A stretch of 64,000 bases of DNA from Diadophis punctatus similis (lineage: Eukaryota; Chordata; Lepidosauria; Squamata; Dipsadidae): positions 62,001-126,000 of the forward strand of contig JALIGW010000062.1 in assembly GCA_023053685.1 (NCBI GenBank). Reading direction: 5' to 3'. The position numbers were made by a program, and so were the translations under genes. The notes under the pieces were generated by a model. The model had not been told where the DNA came from and made no database searches. It worked only from the letters and a program-made list of their open reading frames with translations. Shown here one piece after another: positions 58,628-64,000 of this stretch (the stretch's first letter is position 1; each line of letters opens with the position of its first letter).

Positions 58628-60047
58628 GATATATTCTTTTTTTTAATTATTTTTTATGTACACAAAGACTTGACATGACAACATACAAACATATAGTCTT
58701 AGGAATCCCACTTCCTATCTTGCTTATAGCTAAAGATCAGTACAAAATTTCGTATACCTATATTGTAAATATTTACATTTCTAATTCATTTCAGTATCCA
58801 TTTCTTCCATATATTCATCAGTGTAAGTTATCTTATTTACTAAATCCTTACTTCTATCATAATTTAACAATTCTCTATATTATCTAATAATATAATAGTA
58901 TAATAATATAATATTGAATTAAATATTACTCAATATTTAATCTCATTTAATTATTATATCACAACGTAGAATATTCCAATTTCTAATTAGCTTTGTATTC
59001 TATTTCATCTAACTCCCATATAAATTTCTTTAATACATTCTCAATCCTCTATTTCTAATTACATTTATTTAGGAATCTATCTTCTCCATTGTGTAGAGAC
59101 CCATATACATATATATCTAACCTATCTTTACTATTCATTTCATAACTCCGCATCACTATTGTTTCTATAAATTAGATTTCTCACCATATGCCATATAATT
59201 TATACTCTACCACACTTTAATATATTTTATTATCTACTTGAAATATATATGATTTTTTATAATAATATTGCATCAATGTCCAATTTTCAAAGCTTCATAA
59301 GTATTCTATTTCTCTTTTTTAGTATATTGGAGTCCATTTATGTTAATAGAAATCAATTTGATTTCTTCTCTCATTTTTATTTATATTGTTTTCTTGTTCT
59401 AGTTTCCCTTAATATCCTTCCTGTAGTTCTTTCTTGCTCTGTTTTTTCTTTTTCCTGTATTCTTTTTTCTCCTCTGTCTTTCGTTCTTTCCTCTATCACT
59501 CCTCCTCCTGACTGGTACCTTTCAATTCCTCCTTACTTTCTTCTTTACTTTCTTCTTCACCTTCCATCTCGAAATATTGTTCATGAAATTCATGAGTTTT
59601 CTCAATTGAATCTATTTTAACTTTCCTTCCTCGCCATGTCACTAAAATGCCCTCTGGCATCAGCCACCTAAATGTTTCCTTCTGTTTTATCAGTTGGGAA
59701 GTTAAAAATCGATATTGTCTTCTAAGATTCCTAACCCGTCTTGGAATCTGCTTTAATACTATTATCTCCCTTCCTTTGTACTGAAATGTTTCTTCCCTGG
59801 TTCTATTGTAAATGCTATCTCTGACTGCCTTTTTTATCAATTTTACGTGTATTTCTTTTGGTAATTTATGTCACCGCATGTAATTCGTGTTCACTCTAAA
59901 GGCCTCATCTATTTCTCTTATTATTTCTTGCTTATCACGCTGCATTATTAGTGCTAATAGTTCCGCTATCTTTTCGTCTGTGTTTTCATCTTCATCTTCT
60001 TGGATATTCTGAAATGGAGACTGGCTGCTCTGTTGAGTTCCTCATCA
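58628..60047 (-). mobile_element. Internally deleted L1 LINE, U7/U8 (empty TIR site)
   Basis: Type-A L1. A private 4-bp deletion gives AATTTAACAATTC for AATTTAACTAACAATTC near 58861. The TIR-element site is empty (single TA). Confidence 0.7.
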
Positions 60048-60150
60048 TTGTGTCCAGGAAAACACATTGTAAAAAAAACCTCACGAGTTCAAAAAATTTG
60101 ATTGAACTTGCGAGAAGGTTTTTTTTTACAACGAGTTTCCCTGGACACAA
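60048..60150. repeat. 103-bp palindrome, U8 copy
   Basis: Unchanged arms and position. Confidence 0.75.
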
Positions 60151-60234
60151 CGGCAAGGAACGCGATGGAGCTGGAAAGTTAAGACGAGTGTCTCGCTTCT
60201 CGCCCGCCCCACCTGCCAGAAATTCAGGTCTCTA

Positions 60235-60312
60235 CCCCTGATAATAAGGCCACCCCCTTATTTTGGGGGTCAAAAGAAAATAAGACCCTGTCTTATTTTC
60301 ACGGAAACAGGG
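60235..60312. mobile_element. TA-flanked hairpin MITE, U8 copy
   Basis: Unchanged, in the finger 3' UTR. Confidence 0.6.
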
Positions 60313-60369
60313 TAGATGCCTTTGAAGATGGTCATTTCTTTTGAAGGATTGTTCACATTCCACACATTC

Positions 60370-61654
<1,285 letters not shown>

Positions 61655-61795
61655 CTAGCCATTGCATTGCTTCCTTCTTTTTAGTCAAACCTGTATTTCT
61701 ATAAAGATGAACGTTAGAAAAGAAAACATGGCCAGAAGTGCAACAATATTCAAAGGCAGCCCTTCCCAATGCAGAATTCCGACTTGGTTACTTGC

Positions 61796-62502
61796 CATGT
61801 CAAGTTGAATATCAGATTCATCCTCTTCCAGGTCATCTGAGGAGAGAAGATATAAATGTGAGAGAAAGAAACATTTTAATTATTTATGAAATTTATATGC
61901 AGCCCATTTGGCAGTTCCAGTCAACTTTGGGCGACTTGGAATGTAAAGACTTCAAAAGATAACTTGGAAACAAGGGGCTCCTTAGGACTGCGTTGCTGAG
62001 ACAGCACATGGTGATCAGGAAGCCCATTTCATAGTTTACAAGTATCCTTATGATAACAGTTCTCTCATTTTTGTAATAATTAACAGTGCTGTGAGTTTCT
62101 GCTAATTTCCACCAGGACCCATCACATTTTTCTTTATTGGGGTGTTTTACAATACCATTTAAGCACTGTGGACATCTTGTAAAAGCACAAGGTAAATCTT
62201 TAGCACAAGAATGCTGTCCATAATACTCAAAAGCCCCGCTTCTGGTTTTAGTTATTTCTTGGCTCTCCTCCCCACCAAACTGGAGTCCAGCCACTGGAGA
62301 CTTGTGATGCAGAAGGATATGAAAAGGCAAGATGGAGATCTTTTCCACCAGGCTGCACCTTCCTCTTCAGAGCCAGATTCCAAGCTGGAGTCCAGCGCTC
62401 CAATCCCATCTGATGGAATGACTGGGCCCAAACTCCTCTCCAGCTCTTCAATCTCCTGTCTGATTTTCTCTCGTTCCGCCTCGAGTTCCATTGCTGAGAC
62501 GC
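61796..62502 (-). CDS. SNAPC4: SNAPC4-like N-terminal coding exons, U8
   Basis: Exon 2 is 62502-62359 (ATG 62491); exon 3 is 61836-61796. Unchanged even though the downstream array is frameshifted. Confidence 0.7.
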
Positions 62503-62527
62503 CTGTAAACAAGACATAAAAGTCAAA

Positions 62528-63065
62528 GAATGAATAGAATAGAATTACACAGTATACAGAATAGATTAGAATTAGAATAGAACACAATGTAGAATAGAAT
62601 GGAGTGGAGTGGGACGGAACAGAACTTTATTGTCACTTTAAATGCACACTAATCAGCATACATTAAAATGAAATTTCATTCTTTTCAGCTCTCAAAAGAT
62701 AACCATGATGCATATACCCATATACTTATATGACACAGAGAAACATCACAGTGTAGTTTAGATGTATACATGTACAGGGCGAGAGAAATGAATCTTTAGA
62801 GTTTACCAGAACGGATGGCATAGGAAAGAAAACTGCTACAGAATCTGATAGTCCTGCTAGAAATACTTTGAAACCTCCTCCCAGAGGGGAGCAACAGAAA
62901 CAGACAGTGGAGTGGGGTCTCGAACAATGCTTTGAGCTCTAAGCACATAGCGCTTATAAGCAGTATCCTGAATAACGCTAAGTGAGCTTCTCTGCTGTCA
63001 TCACTACTCTCTGTAGGGACTTTCTATCTGAGGCGCTGCTGCCACCAAACCAAATAGGGATACTG
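62528..63065 (-). mobile_element. CR1/L3-type LINE fragment with shortened AATAG tail, U8
   Basis: One pentamer fewer than all other units (GAATGAATAGAATAGAATTAC), a 5-bp microsatellite contraction. Confidence 0.65.
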
Positions 63066-63233
63066 TTTGTTTAAACGCTCCCCATCCTGCCTCTGTAAAA
63101 AGCAGCCAGGAGAGGAAGAGAAAGATGTGCTCTGCTCATCCGATGCAGGAAACGCAGACGCTGGTTTGCAGGCTTCACTCTTCATGTACAAAGAGACCAA
63201 TTCAGATTATAAAAAAGGGCTCACCCTCATTTC

Positions 63234-63291
63234 ATTTATGCATTTGATTTATTAATTTATTTTTCACTGCCCAAAGGTCTCTGGGCGGCTC
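63234..63291 (-). mobile_element. L2-like 3'-tail scrap, U8
   Basis: Type-B spacing on its right, in an otherwise type-A promoter region. Confidence 0.5.
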
Positions 63292-63602
63292 CTCAGAGCA
63301 GTGTTTTTATGACCGATTTTACACCCATTTTCTTGCCATTCGCAGGTGCTTCTGACACGAATAAGCGCCACACGCAAAATAAAGCTCCCGCTCCGAACGT
63401 GTGGATGGGAAAGGAACCCTCGGGAAGGGCCCGAGAGGAAGAGCGGTGGGGAAGGATTGTCCTTTTAAAGAGCCCCACCTGCAAAAACCGCACCCCCACC
63501 TCCGTCCACGGGTCTGCTGCGTTCACACGACAAGTTCGCGGCTGCGGGGCTGGCTCCAGCCCATCCCAGCTGGCTCAATCATAAAGCAAAGCTAATCCAG
63601 CC

Positions 63603-64000
63603 CTGGCTTCCCGCGGGCCTAGCTGCCGGGCGCCGCTCCCTCGGGCCGAAAGAGGCTGTCGCTGCCCCAACCTGACCGACAGCGCGGGTCCCACCTGCTC
63701 AAAGCCGCTACGGCTGGAGGAGCGCTTAGGAACCCTCGGCCGGAAGCGGGGGGAACACGCCGGGTAACGAACCAGGAAGTGACGTCACGCACGGCCTTAA
63801 CGGAACCGGAATTACAACCGCCATTTTCCCGTCTGAGGAAAGAGAAAGCCACACCTACTTTCACCAACTTGGGGCAAACAATCGCCTAGGCTCCGCCCTC
63901 CTGCCCATGCGTCAGCCAATGCGCTGTTCGCTTTCTTTTCCGGGCTTTGCCAATCTGCGGCCGCGGAGCATCATCCAATAGCGGCGCACAACGAGAGGGA
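63603..64000 (-). promoter_or_regulatory. CpG-island promoter, U8 (truncated by window)
   Basis: ETS/CRE at 63774-63788; exon-1 donor type-A GTGGGA with exon end at 63695. CCAAT boxes visible near 63917 and 63950. The NRF1-like part lies outside the window. Confidence 0.65.

Larger units (their letters stand above)
51399..59305. repeat. Tandem array unit U7 (7907 bp, type B to type A hybrid)
   Basis: Type-B L1 and finger array on the left; type-A 493-bp segment and empty TIR site on the right. The promoter block between alternates A and B marker bases. Confidence 0.9.

Overview
The window is vertebrate nuclear DNA, most likely from a squamate reptile and probably a snake. It has a CpG-island promoter, spliced minus-strand exons and a C2H2 zinc-finger array. 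It also carries L1, L2 and CR1/L3-type LINE debris, a tRNA-derived SINE and hairpin MITE-like elements. The snake call rests mainly on a LINE 3' end that runs into an AATAG pentamer microsatellite, a feature known from snake CR1/L3 elements, so it is an inference. There are no bacterial features.

Almost the whole window is one tandem array of a 7.6-8.9 kb unit. Taking the L1 remnant as an arbitrary start, the units are U1 578-8834, U2 8835-16419, U3 16420-24994, U4 24995-33578, U5 33579-42488, U6 42489-51398, U7 51399-59305 and U8 59306-64000 (cut by the window edge). Bases 1-577 belong to a preceding unit. Copies differ by very few bases within a class.

Reading each unit from low to high coordinate: (1) an internally deleted minus-strand L1; (2) a 103-bp palindrome and a 78-bp hairpin MITE; (3) a minus-strand exon of 15, 19 or 23 C2H2 fingers; (4) two minus-strand coding exons matching the extreme N-terminus of SNAPC4 (SNAP190), 145 and 708 bp upstream of the finger reading frame; (5) intronic LINE fragments; (6) a GC-rich promoter with ETS/CRE, YY1, CCAAT, E-box and NRF1-like sites and a minus-strand exon-1 donor; (7) about 1.3-2.2 kb of non-coding flank leading to the next L1.

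Promoter, SNAPC4-like exons and finger array all point the same way, so the simplest model is a chimeric SNAPC4-N-terminus/zinc-finger gene amplified in tandem. The splice into the finger exon is not proven: the finger frame has no ATG and starts just after an in-frame TAG.

Two sub-types of flank alternate. Type A (U1, U2, the left of U3, the right of U7, most of U8) keeps a 493-bp segment. Type B (right of U3 through left of U7) has lost that segment and has a 1.49-kb TIR element inserted in the L1 at a duplicated TA. Finger counts are 23, 15, 15, 15, 19, 19, 19 and 15. U8 carries a +1 frameshift exactly where two linker types join.

Finger classes are named by helix positions -1,2,3,6: a=HGNR, b=HSSS, c=QGSR (c'=QVSR), d=QSST, e=RSNS, f=RGSR, z=HRSR.
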